NCBI RefSeq assembly: GCF_027497235.1
Contig: NZ_CP114902.1
Coordinates: 5,358,001 to 5,422,000 of the forward strand
Direction of reading: 5' to 3'
Source: Micromonospora sp. WMMD1128
GTDB lineage: Bacteria; Actinomycetota; Actinomycetes; Mycobacteriales; Micromonosporaceae
DNA: 64,000 nt
The stretch's first letter is position 1; every line of letters starts with the position of its first letter. The position numbers and the translations under genes are program-made. Below the pieces are notes generated by a model that worked only from the letters and a program-made list of their open reading frames with translations, had not been told where the DNA came from and did not search any database. This document shows, one piece after another, positions 1 to 7,759 of this stretch.

Positions 1-492
1 GGTGGCGGCGACCGCGGCGCCGGCCGCCGGCGACGCCGCGCCCAGTGTGAGCGCCGTGACCACCGCGAGGGACAGCAGCTCCACGACCAGGATGCCCAGC
101 TCGATCCAGGCTTCCAGCTTCGCGCCCTCGATGTCGCAACCGCAGGAGTCGACCAGCCGCCCCAACTCGTCGGTGGCGGCCACGAGGACGTGCAGCGGGG
201 CGTCCTCGCCCCCGGCGACCTTGTCCCAGGCCGTGTCGAACGCGTGGGCCACCAGCCCGACCCCGCCGTACCCGCTCTTCACCTCGCCGGCCGCCGCGGT
301 GGCGTCGTCGCGTGGGCCGGCCAGGACGCCGGCCACGCCGTACCACCGGTCGGCCAGGTCCCAGACGGCGCGCTCGTCGCCCTCCGGCCACTCCACGCCG
401 ACCACCCAGTCGAGTGCCTCGTAGATCCAGCCGGGCACGTCCCAGGGGCAGTAGTCGAGCGGATGTGGGATCGGGCTGGGCAGCATGCTCAC
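1..492 (-). CDS. N-terminal part of a WXG100-like polymorphic toxin protein (truncated by window edge)
   Basis: Reading the minus strand from a GTG at 492 (ATG two codons later) gives an open frame that leaves the window at base 1. A GGAGG lies 8 nt before the GTG, so I prefer that start. The first residues (PSPIPHPLDYCPWDVPGW) followed by an acidic/tryptophan-rich helical region resemble the WXG100-like N-terminal module of large actinobacterial type VII secreted toxins. A hydrophobic Ala/Leu segment follows near residues 130-160. The C-terminal toxin domain would lie outside the window, so its activity is unknown. It is the third gene of a minus-strand set after a YbaB-like gene and a small WXG-like gene, an arrangement typical of polymorphic toxin loci. 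Family placement is by recognition, not by search. Confidence 0.7.
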   Translation of the reverse strand, partial: MSMLPSPIPHPLDYCPWDVPGWIYEALDWVVGVEWPEGDERAVWDLADRWYGVAGVLAGPRDDATAAAGEVKSGYGGVGLVAHAFDTAWDKVAGGEDAPLHVLVAATDELGRLVDSCGCDIEGAKLEAWIELGILVVELLSLAVVTALTLGAASPAAGAAVAAT

Positions 493-507
493 GCGCGGGT
501 CCTCCGG

Positions 508-864
508 TCAGCGCCAGGGCCGATGCGGGTTGTGCCGTTGGTGCGGGAGCTTCCCGAGATCGCGGGCGGCGCTCAGGTCCGTCTCCACGGTCGCGGTGAC
601 CGAACGGACCACGTCGGAGCCGATCCCGTCGAGCGACCGGCCGAGCAGTTCCCACGCCCGCAGCAGCGTCTCGGCGTACCCCTGGTATTGCTTGTCGAAC
701 GCGGCGCCGATGTCGTCGCGCCCCCACGGGCGCCGCGCGCCCGCCGCGGCGATCGGATCTCCGGTCTCGCGCCGGGCCGCGGTCACCGCCCTCCCGGTCG
801 CTGCCAGGTCGGCGCCACCGCGCCGGGCCCGGTCCGCGTCCAGCCAGATCTCCTCCCGGGCCAC
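508..864 (-). CDS. small WXG100/ESX-like protein (type VII secretion target)
   Basis: A 118-residue helical protein with a GTG start at 864. The central stretch has the pattern G-R-D-D-I-G-x-x-F followed by Y-x-G-Y-x-x-x-L and W-x-x-L-x-x-x-L-x-x-I-G, typical of the WXG100-like partners of actinobacterial type VII secreted toxins. There is no signal peptide or membrane segment, as expected for an ESX-type substrate. It starts 3 nt after the stop of the YbaB-like gene upstream and ends 15 nt before the start of the large toxin gene, so all three are probably co-transcribed. Inferred role: a helper or co-secreted partner of the toxin. The C-terminus is rich in Pro, His and Arg. Confidence 0.7.
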   Translation of the reverse strand: MAREEIWLDADRARRGGADLAATGRAVTAARRETGDPIAAAGARRPWGRDDIGAAFDKQYQGYAETLLRAWELLGRSLDGIGSDVVRSVTATVETDLSAARDLGKLPHQRHNPHRPWR

Positions 865-867
865 CTG

Positions 868-1284
868 TCACTCGCCGCGCGCGGCGACGGCGTCGGCCCG
901 GCCGAGCAACGCACCGAAGTCATGGGTACGCAGGAAGTCGACCGACGACGAGCCGGGTGGCAGATAGCCGGAGACAAGCTCACGGGTGGCGTCGGACGCG
1001 GCGGAGGACGCGCGCAGCACGGTTTCGGTGATCTTCCGGCTCAGCGCCCGGGCGTCCCGGTCGTGGAACACACCGGGGCTCACCTCGACGCTGATCAGGT
1101 CGCCCCGCGCCCCGACCACCGCGGTGACCTGACCGTCGGCGGAGCGTTCGGTCACCCGCAACTCGGTCAGCTCACGCTGGAGTTCGTCCAGACCGGACCG
1201 GAGTCGCTGGTATTGCCCGTACACCTCGTCGAACCGCGCCCGAAGTGCACGGTTCGCATCCCGATCCACACTCTCGGCCACCAC
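868..1284 (-). CDS. YbaB/EbfC-family DNA-binding-like protein
   Basis: A protein of about 138 residues. It starts with an N-terminal coiled-coil helix (about residues 8-45, heptad-like Leu/Glu/Arg), followed by a compact domain with G-Q-V-T-A-V-V-G-x-x-G-D-L, the usual core of the YbaB/EbfC fold. Two GTG codons in tandem (1284 and 1281) follow a GGGAGGGG at 1289-1296; either fits the spacing, and the longer open frame further upstream is only antisense to the divergent gene. In actinobacteria, YbaB-like genes often open operons that encode WXG-type proteins and polymorphic toxins, as here. Function in such loci is not established; nucleoid binding or chaperoning are possibilities. Confidence 0.75.
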   Translation of the reverse strand: MVAESVDRDANRALRARFDEVYGQYQRLRSGLDELQRELTELRVTERSADGQVTAVVGARGDLISVEVSPGVFHDRDARALSRKITETVLRASSAASDATRELVSGYLPPGSSSVDFLRTHDFGALLGRADAVAARGE

Positions 1285-1359
1285 CGCACCCCTCCCGTCA
1301 CCGTGGGTAGGGCCGACCATACCGGGTGCCACGAACTCCGTGGGGTCCGGTAATTTCAG

Positions 1360-2595
1360 GTGGTGATCGAGCGACAGCAGGCCGAGCAGATCGCCTCGGT
1401 GTGGGCGCGGCGGGACTCCGACCGCCTCGGCTTTCCCTGCACTGCGATGATCGAGGAGTTCGACCTGGGCTACGTGATCGTGTCCACGGTGTCCACCGAG
1501 GCTCGTGCCCTGCCCGGCGACCTGCCGACCACGGTCATCGACAAGGAGACCGGCGAGGTGTCCACCTGGCCCCGGGTGCCTGCGGACGCGGTCGAGCAGA
1601 TGTACCGCCAACGCCGGCCGAGCGAGCCCCGCGCTCCCCGCACCGTCGATCCGGCCGGGCAACTGCTCCGCGAGCTGACCCGGTTGCCCACCCCCGGCGC
1701 CGCGGCACACCTCACCCTGGACGGCCGGCGGCACGTCGCGCAGGGCGCCAAGGGCGACGTCGAGTTGCGGCACCATCCGCTCGTCCGGTCCTACCTGGAC
1801 GACCTACCCGCCGGCCACCTGGTCCGGGGCGGTGAGCGGCACGCCGAGATGATCGTCGTCTCCGACGCGCTGCACGAACACGACCACCGCCGCGCCGCCG
1901 AAGGGCTCCCGCCGCTGTCCGACGAGGATGCCCGCCGCCTGTTGGCCACGGGCCGACTCGAGTGCTTCCGCGTCCGCGAATCGGGTGATCCCGCCGGCGG
2001 TCCGTCCGACCTGCGCTGCGAGTCGTGCATCCGGTTCCTCGTGCATTTCGACGTGCTGCCCTGGCCCGAGCTGGCCTACGCCGAGGAATGGCGCCCGGAT
2101 CCGCAGACACCCCCCGATCGCGACCGGTTCCCCACCGAGGTCGCGGACGCACTCGTGGTCGCCGGCTGGCGGCCGCACTTCGGGGATGAGGTGTCGGCTG
2201 CCACCTCGGTCCGGAAGGTCACCGAAGTCAGCGGGACGCAGCACGCCCATGCTTCCTTCCCGGCCGCCCTGGCGACGCTCACTGCCTTTCCCGGTCTGGT
2301 GAGCGCCCGGCAAGGTCCAGGTGAGGCGGTATGGATCTCACGTTTCGAAGTACGACCGCGAAAGGTCGCGCACAGCGCCGACACCCTTGCCGACTTCGGC
2401 GCGGTCCTGGGCACCCGCCTCTTCCCGCTGGGCAGCGAGCGTCAGGAGAGCATCCTCGCCGTCGACGAGCAGGGCCGGGTCTTCGCGCTCGACCAGGCCG
2501 GCGAGTGGTTCCTCGGCACCGACATCGACGCCGCACTCACCACGCTGCTGCTCGGCCGTGCCCCCGCCCGGGTGCGCGACGACGGCACCTGGTGA
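1360..2595 (+). CDS. three-domain protein: immunity-like N-terminus, YwqJ-type deaminase, SUKH-3 domain
   Basis: A 411-residue protein. Residues 1-85 resemble the YrhB/Imm35-type immunity fold (aromatic strand region, TVIDKETGEV). Residues about 100-230 carry a YwqJ-like nucleic-acid deaminase core with the zinc signature H161-A-E163 and C220-x2-C223 all present, so the deaminase looks catalytically intact. Residues about 255-400 match the SUKH-3 immunity family (FPTEVADALVVAGW, a HASFPAAL segment, then an AHSADTLADFG stretch). GTG-GTG start with a weak CAGG before it. It is divergent from the toxin locus on its left. The fusion suggests a toxin-immunity or self-protection role; which nucleic acid or nucleotide is deaminated cannot be told from sequence. 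Confidence 0.75.
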   Translation: MVIERQQAEQIASVWARRDSDRLGFPCTAMIEEFDLGYVIVSTVSTEARALPGDLPTTVIDKETGEVSTWPRVPADAVEQMYRQRRPSEPRAPRTVDPAGQLLRELTRLPTPGAAAHLTLDGRRHVAQGAKGDVELRHHPLVRSYLDDLPAGHLVRGGERHAEMIVVSDALHEHDHRRAAEGLPPLSDEDARRLLATGRLECFRVRESGDPAGGPSDLRCESCIRFLVHFDVLPWPELAYAEEWRPDPQTPPDRDRFPTEVADALVVAGWRPHFGDEVSAATSVRKVTEVSGTQHAHASFPAALATLTAFPGLVSARQGPGEAVWISRFEVRPRKVAHSADTLADFGAVLGTRLFPLGSERQESILAVDEQGRVFALDQAGEWFLGTDIDAALTTLLLGRAPARVRDDGTW

Positions 2596-2618
2596 GCCGC
2601 GGGCTTCAGCGGCTCACC
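2591..2618. terminator. hairpin between convergent genes
   Basis: Perfect 10-bp inverted repeat GGTGAGCCGC / GCGGCTCACC with an 8-nt loop. It overlaps the stop codon of the deaminase/SUKH gene and lies 17 nt before the stop of the convergent barrel-protein gene. No T-tract on either strand, which is common for actinobacterial terminators. Likely bidirectional. Confidence 0.55.
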
Positions 2619-2634
2619 CCGACCGGCGCGGGTC

Positions 2635-3294
2635 TCAGCGCAGCAACTGCACCAGGTTGCGGCGGACCAGATTCTTGCCCGGCTCGCGGATCGCGTCCAT
2701 GGCCGCCGCGTTGAGCAGGACGCAACTGCCCGAGGGCCCGGTGATCGTCACGGTCACCACCCGGTTGTTGTCCAGGTTGGTCACCCGCAGCCGGGTACCC
2801 ACCGGGAACTGACCGCTGGTGGCGGCCGGGGCCCCGCCCTCGGCGGAGAACGTGATCGCCCCGGTGCAGGCGCTGCCGCCGACCGGCTGGGCGTTGCCCG
2901 GGCGGGTCTCGACCGGCTGCGCCTCACCGGGAACCGGAGCGGTGCCGTCGAGACGTTCCACCACGTTGCGGCGGATGACGTTCTTGCCCGGCTCGCGTAC
3001 CAGGTCCATGGCGGCGGCGTTGAGCAGCACGCAACTGCCCGACGGCCCGGTCACCGTCACGGTCGTGGCCTTGTCGTTGTCCAGGTTCGTCACCCGCAGT
3101 CGGGTGCCCACCGGGAACCGGTCACTTGTCGCCGCGGGCGGGCCGCCCTCGGCCGAGAAGGTGACCGACCCGGCGCAGACCGCTCGCCCGGCCGGCGCGG
3201 TCTGCGCGAAACCCATCCCCGTGCCCACCGAGACGACCACGCTGGCGGCCACCGCCATGGTCGCCGCCAGCACATGCTTGCGCTGCACCTTCAC
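2635..3294 (-). CDS. secreted protein with two tandem double-psi beta-barrel (RlpA-like) domains
   Basis: About 219 residues from GTG at 3294, preceded by GGGAG at good spacing; a second in-frame GTG lies at 3288. The N-terminus is a signal peptide (basic VKVQRK, a hydrophobic Ala/Val core, cleavage near FAQTA). After it come two nearly identical units of about 75 residues. Each begins with a Cys, reads FSAEGG..PAAT..FPVGTRLRVTNLDN, then VTGPSGSC-VLLNAAAMD and REPGKN, and ends RRN-V. The pattern VGTRLRVTNLDN...LLNAAAMD is that of the RlpA/expansin double-psi barrel. The canonical barrel Asp appears only in the AAAMD segment, so catalysis is uncertain. Exported or cell-wall associated; a cysteine pair in each repeat may form a disulfide. 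Confidence 0.7.
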   Translation of the reverse strand: MKVQRKHVLAATMAVAASVVVSVGTGMGFAQTAPAGRAVCAGSVTFSAEGGPPAATSDRFPVGTRLRVTNLDNDKATTVTVTGPSGSCVLLNAAAMDLVREPGKNVIRRNVVERLDGTAPVPGEAQPVETRPGNAQPVGGSACTGAITFSAEGGAPAATSGQFPVGTRLRVTNLDNNRVVTVTITGPSGSCVLLNAAAMDAIREPGKNLVRRNLVQLLR

Positions 3295-3490
3295 GTTCTC
3301 TCCCGTCGTCGGTGTCGTTCGATGCCTGGTACGGATGGGAGGGCCGGACCGTTCATTCCACCGGACCGATGTACACGGAGAGCGACGAGTGTGATCTGTC
3401 CGAGATCTTGCAGCTCGCGTCCGGTGCGCCGATGGGATGCTGAGGCACCCGCACCGGACCGGAATCCCACCTCTCGACAGGAGTCCCCGT

Positions 3491-3907
3491 ATGTTCGTCG
3501 CGCTCGTCACCGCCGCCACCGTCGGGCTCGCGCCGGGTGCCGCCGTCGCCGCCTCGGAACCCACGATCTCGGTCAACTGGCTCGGCACCGCCGACGTCCG
3601 CGCGCACACCGCCACGGTGGGCGGACGGTTCGACTGCGGCGACGAGCGCGGCCTGGCGTACATCGAGGTCCACCTCGGCCAGCGGGTACGCCGTGCCTCG
3701 GTCACCGGCTTCGGCTTCGGCGTGATCGGCGCCTGCACCGACGAGCGCACCGCCGGCACCTGGACGTCGACCATTCCCGCCGACCAGGGCGCCTTCCGGG
3801 GCGGGCCGGCCAGCGTCACCGCGCGCCTGGTCGTCGAGCCCAACTCGCTCACCGAGACCACCGAACCGCTGCGCCTCGTCGCGAATTGCTCCCACCACCG
3901 GGCGTGA
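3491..3907 (+). CDS. small secreted hypothetical protein
   Basis: 138 residues from ATG at 3491, chosen because ACAGGAG sits 7 nt upstream; a longer in-frame start at 3437 has no ribosome-binding site. The first 25 residues form a clear signal peptide (hydrophobic Val/Ala/Leu core, cleavage after AAVAA). The mature part of about 115 residues has two cysteines about 50 residues apart, a third near the C-terminus, and alternating hydrophobic strands, suggesting a small beta-sandwich. I do not recognise a family. It is divergent from the barrel protein across a 196-bp region, which must hold both promoters; I see no distinctive operator there. Confidence 0.6.
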   Translation: MFVALVTAATVGLAPGAAVAASEPTISVNWLGTADVRAHTATVGGRFDCGDERGLAYIEVHLGQRVRRASVTGFGFGVIGACTDERTAGTWTSTIPADQGAFRGGPASVTARLVVEPNSLTETTEPLRLVANCSHHRA

Positions 3908-4043
3908 TCCGGTGATGGGCGGCCGGCGGTGTATCGGATAGCTGACAGGACATTGCCTTCGACCAGCAATTGACCGTTTCCCCGACGGAAAAGGGCCGAG
4001 TACAGGATCGAGTTTCCTGGTTGTCCTGTCCCACAGTGTCGGC

Positions 4044-6863
4044 ATGCCCTCTTCGAGATCTCGAAAGCTGCGTACCCTGGCCGCCGCCGCTTCGGCGCTC
4101 GGTCTCGCGATCGTCGCGATCGTCTGGGGTCTGCGTGGCGTGGAGGTGACCAGTTGGCTGGCCGGTGTCGGTAGCTTCGTGGCGGCCGTCGCGTCGCTCT
4201 CCGCCGGCACCGGCGGCCAGCTCCCCCGTCGGCTGGGGCACCGCTTCACGGCGAGCCTCGGCGGACGGATCCGCCGGGTGGCCCTCTCCGGTGAGGGCGA
4301 CAGCACATTCCACGCCACGAGTGGCGGTGTGATCGAGGACATCCGGGCGACCGGGACGCCTGTCACGTCGACGGCGCTTCCCGAGCCCGCCCCGGCGCGG
4401 GACGACGCCGTCGCCACCGAACCCGTCATCCGGGTGGTCGACGGTCTGATCGACCGCGGCGATCAGTTGCGTGCGGTGCTGGGTGGCATCCGCGAATCCG
4501 GCCGGGGGACCTTCGCGGTGGTCGGCGGGCACGGCATGGGCAAGAGCTCGTTCCTGTCCCTGCTGCGCGACGCCGTCCGCCGGGAGTTCCCGGACGCGGT
4601 GCTGATGCCGATGCGACCGCAGGAGTCGCCGGAGTTGTACGGGCTCAGCGACGCCTACAGCGGCCAGTACGGGTCCGCGGTCACCCCGGCCGTCGCCGCC
4701 CTGCTCCTGGACAAGTCGGCGCAGTTCCTCGGCGACCTGGTGCAGGACGTGGTCGGACAGTTCGGCACCTTCGTCGTCGCGAAGGAGGGGGTGCCGCGTG
4801 CGTCGAACGTCACGATGAACAACACGTTCGTCGCGAAGTCCTGGGGCGCCATCTCCAACGCCCAGGTCGACGTCAACGTGAAGGGTCCGGCGGAGAGCGC
4901 CATCGAACGGCTGAGTCGGGCCCAGCGACGCGTCGACGACGCCTTCCTCGCCGACTGGCGCGCCTTCCTGGCCGGCCGGCGGGCGATCCTCATTCTCGAC
5001 GGATTCGAGACGCTCATCGACGACGCGGTGGGACAGTGGTTCGTACGGCTCGCCCGACGCCTGCCGGACACCGCGGTGGTGCTGTCGCTGGTGCCGCGCG
5101 AGTATGCGGAGCACGGCCGCCGGGTCCTGGATCCGGACCTCATCGAGGAACTTCCGCGGTTCACGGTGGCCGAGGCGCACTCCTACCTGACGTACCATTT
5201 CGGCGACCGGGCCGGGATCCGCCTGGCGCAGGCGGTCACGAAGTTCACCGGCGGTCATCCGTACGGCCTCCGGCTCGTCCGGCAGTTCATCACCGCCCAT
5301 CTCGACGAGGCGCTGGTCCCGGGCCGCCTGCGGGAGATGTTGATCGACCTCTCCGACGGCGGTGACCCGCAGCTCGACCGGCTGGTCCGCGAGGTGATCC
5401 AGCCCGACCGGAACCCGAGCGTGTGGCGGGTGGCCGAGGTGGCGTCGCTGTTGAACAGCTTCGACGTGCCGATGCTCGTCGACCTGCTCGGCAGCGAGGA
5501 TCCCCCGGCCGGTCCGGAGCAGGTGAGCAACGCGGTACGGCAGATCGAGCGGCTCGGTCTGCTCGATCCGCTGTCGGTCGCCGGTCGGTTCCGCCTGCAC
5601 GACTTCATCCGGCCCGCGATGTCCGAGGCGGTCCGGCGGTTCACGCCGGACCGGTGGACGCGCATCCACAGCCGGGCGGCCGGTTACTACTACCGCCAGA
5701 TCACCGAGATCGAGTCGAAGACGGAAACGGCGTACGGGTCCTGGTTCAAGTACGAGGACGCCGTGTGGCAGATGCACGAGACCGAATGGATGTACCACTC
5801 CGCCCAGTTGTCCGGCGATCGGGACCTGACCCGGGCGCAGTTCGTCGTGCTGTTCCTGGAGGCGTTCTGGTGGTGGGGCCTGTACGTCGACTTCGCGTTC
5901 TGCCACCAACTGCTGGAGAGCTGGCAGCGGGCGGCGCAGAACGACATGGACCGGGATCTGCTCGACGAGATCCGCCGCTTCCACGCGAACTATCCGACCG
6001 GGCCGGACAAGCCGGCGGGTGAGCATTGGACGGAGGCCCGGCACGCCCTGCGTACGGTGGGAGAGCTCTGCGGGGTCCGCCACGGCTGGCAGGCTCCGGG
6101 CCGGTCGCCGGAAGCCGAGGGGGTCTACCGTCGGGCGTGGCTCTACCTGCGGCTGTTCATCGCCCACACGTTCTGGTACGACAATCGGTTCGCCGACGCC
6201 GAGCGGGCCTACCGGCAGTTGGAGTCGGAGTTCGCCGACCTCGACGACGACTGGATGGTCGCCTGGCTCTACTTCGAGTGGGCGGAGGTCGCGTACGCGG
6301 CGGGTGACCGCGGGTCGGCCGCGGCCCGGTGCCGCCTGTCGAGCGGGATGATCCGCCGGGTGGCGGAGGCGGGTGAGGTCGACTCGGAGTTGCTGGCGTA
6401 CGTGCACCGGCTGCTTGCCGACCTGTTGCACGACGCCGATCCGGTCGCCGCCGCGCGGGAGTACGGGCAGGCGGTCAAGCGGGCCTTCGTGTTCCATCGC
6501 ATGGCCAACTCGCTCGATCCCGTGGTCAGCGCTCCGGACGAGTACACCAGCCAGTTCTACGAGGAGATGACGACCCGGGCGGCGGGCCGGGTGCCCGGGT
6601 GGGCGGGGCACGGCTCCTTCCCGGACATTCTGGCGGCTCTGGTCGAGCCGACAGCCGGCGATGCACCGGACGTCGCGCGCCTCGACGCGGACGGTCCGGC
6701 GCTGGCCGCCGCGCTCTTTCCGCGTGGGCCCCGGCCGAATGAGCTGTACCAGCGCAGGGGGCCCTTCACCGACTACTGGGGGGACGTGGTGGAACGGCTG
6801 GACCTGGACGCCGGGGTCGAGCTCGACACCATCGACCGGCTCACCGAGGCACTGCGGGGCTGA
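4044..6863 (+). CDS. membrane-anchored STAND-type ATPase with C-terminal TPR-like helices
   Basis: 939 residues. Two hydrophobic segments (about 13-31 and 36-55) suggest an N-terminal membrane hairpin. A P-loop GGHGMGKSS lies near residue 162 and a Walker B AILILDGFE near 314, followed by winged-helix-like and helical regions as in STAND/NB-ARC NTPases. The last 300 residues hold TPR-like helices (for example FADAERAYRQLESE). STAND ATPases are signalling switches, and several act in phage defence or programmed death; no separate effector domain is visible here, so the membrane segment may be the effector or only an anchor. Its stop codon abuts the stop of the convergent gene. The ATG at 4044 has no good Shine-Dalgarno. 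Confidence 0.75.
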   Translation: MPSSRSRKLRTLAAAASALGLAIVAIVWGLRGVEVTSWLAGVGSFVAAVASLSAGTGGQLPRRLGHRFTASLGGRIRRVALSGEGDSTFHATSGGVIEDIRATGTPVTSTALPEPAPARDDAVATEPVIRVVDGLIDRGDQLRAVLGGIRESGRGTFAVVGGHGMGKSSFLSLLRDAVRREFPDAVLMPMRPQESPELYGLSDAYSGQYGSAVTPAVAALLLDKSAQFLGDLVQDVVGQFGTFVVAKEGVPRASNVTMNNTFVAKSWGAISNAQVDVNVKGPAESAIERLSRAQRRVDDAFLADWRAFLAGRRAILILDGFETLIDDAVGQWFVRLARRLPDTAVVLSLVPREYAEHGRRVLDPDLIEELPRFTVAEAHSYLTYHFGDRAGIRLAQAVTKFTGGHPYGLRLVRQFITAHLDEALVPGRLREMLIDLSDGGDPQLDRLVREVIQPDRNPSVWRVAEVASLLNSFDVPMLVDLLGSEDPPAGPEQVSNAVRQIERLGLLDPLSVAGRFRLHDFIRPAMSEAVRRFTPDRWTRIHSRAAGYYYRQITEIESKTETAYGSWFKYEDAVWQMHETEWMYHSAQLSGDRDLTRAQFVVLFLEAFWWWGLYVDFAFCHQLLESWQRAAQNDMDRDLLDEIRRFHANYPTGPDKPAGEHWTEARHALRTVGELCGVRHGWQAPGRSPEAEGVYRRAWLYLRLFIAHTFWYDNRFADAERAYRQLESEFADLDDDWMVAWLYFEWAEVAYAAGDRGSAAARCRLSSGMIRRVAEAGEVDSELLAYVHRLLADLLHDADPVAAAREYGQAVKRAFVFHRMANSLDPVVSAPDEYTSQFYEEMTTRAAGRVPGWAGHGSFPDILAALVEPTAGDAPDVARLDADGPALAAALFPRGPRPNELYQRRGPFTDYWGDVVERLDLDAGVELDTIDRLTEALRG

Positions 6864-7532
6864 TCAGTCGCCTGTGGTCAGCCGGAGGCGGTCCACCAGC
6901 CAGTCGGCCTGCCAGCGTCGTTCCTCGTCGTGGCGGTCACCGCCCGGTTCGGGGCGGCGGGCCTGCGCTGCCCGTGCCGCGACATAACCGAGCGCGGGGG
7001 CCGGGTAGGTGCTGGCCATCTCGACCGCGTCGGCGAGGTAACCGCACACCAGGGAGGCCGGTTGTCGACCGGCCCGCGCCGCCGTCTCCTGCCGGCGCAG
7101 CGCCAGCTCCCGCAGGCCGGTGAGCGGGCCGGGGCCGGGGGGTGACCCGCCGGCCGGTGACGCCAGCAGCCGTTCGGCCGCCTCGGCCAGGTGACCGTCG
7201 TCGAGGTCGCCGCACTCGGCGGCGGCGTGCCCGGCCGTCCGGCCCACGCATGCCCGGGCGAACGCGGCCGACGTGTCGGGGTTCCATTCGGACACGCGAG
7301 CCGACAGTCGGGCACGTCGCCCGACGACCTTGCGGCCCACCACGGTGACCGGCCCGTCGAACTCGATCGACCACAGTTCGTCGTGGAGCCAGTAGGGCAG
7401 GTCCGGGACCCGGCAGGCGTGCAGCCCGCGGTGGCACGGTGAGACCTCGGTCGTCTCCAGCCAGTCGGTGGACCAGACGTGGCCGGAGAAGGGCCCGACC
7501 CGGCCCGCGCCGAGAAACTTGTAGTACGTCAC
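6864..7532 (-). CDS. conserved hypothetical protein, last gene of the GNAT/sigma operon
   Basis: 222 residues with a GTG start at 7532 that overlaps the upstream stop by 4 nt (GTGA), so it is translationally coupled to the zinc-finger gene. The N-terminal third has a strand-rich pattern (YYKFLGAGRVGPFSG, C-H-R-G-L-H-A-C, W-x-I-E-F-D-G-P) and the rest is helical with several His/Asp residues. I recognise it only as an actinobacterial protein often found beside sigma-factor-like genes; no enzyme motif is certain. The H-R-G-L-H-A-C segment could bind metal. Its stop codon touches that of the STAND gene, leaving no intergenic space. Confidence 0.6.
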   Translation of the reverse strand: MTYYKFLGAGRVGPFSGHVWSTDWLETTEVSPCHRGLHACRVPDLPYWLHDELWSIEFDGPVTVVGRKVVGRRARLSARVSEWNPDTSAAFARACVGRTAGHAAAECGDLDDGHLAEAAERLLASPAGGSPPGPGPLTGLRELALRRQETAARAGRQPASLVCGYLADAVEMASTYPAPALGYVAARAAQARRPEPGGDRHDEERRWQADWLVDRLRLTTGD

Positions 7533-7759
7533 GACGGGGTGCCTCCGGGCGTCGGGGCGGCCAGGTGCTCCGGGACGTGCCGGCCGGGAAGCGCGGCGAG
7601 GCTGCTCCGGACCAGTTGTGCCTTGCGGACGTGCTGAAGGCAGGAGGGGCAGGTCAGCAGATGCATCTCCACAAGTTCCCGCGAGTCCGCGGCCATGGTG
7701 CCGTCGGCCAGCCGGGCGGTGAGTGTCACCACCCGGTCACAGCGCAGGAAGGCGTCCAT
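7529..7759 (-). CDS. small zinc-finger protein, probable anti-sigma-like factor
   Basis: 76 residues. The centre reads H-L-L-T-C-P-S-C-L-Q-H, the H-x3-C-x2-C signature of zinc-binding anti-sigma (ZAS) domains, flanked by helices. No membrane segment, so it would be cytosolic. ATG at 7759 is preceded by GGGGAGG at 6 nt. It overlaps the end of the upstream GNAT/sigma-like gene by 23 nt and the start of the downstream gene by 4 nt. From this coupling I infer that it binds and controls the sigma-like part of the upstream product, perhaps in response to redox or zinc. Confidence 0.65.
   Translation of the reverse strand: MDAFLRCDRVVTLTARLADGTMAADSRELVEMHLLTCPSCLQHVRKAQLVRSSLAALPGRHVPEHLAAPTPGGTPS

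Noticed and set aside
3849..6611. A 920-codon open frame on the minus strand across the STAND gene
   Set aside because: It is an antisense shadow created by high GC; the translation is Arg/Pro/His-rich without motifs, while the plus strand shows clear Walker motifs.
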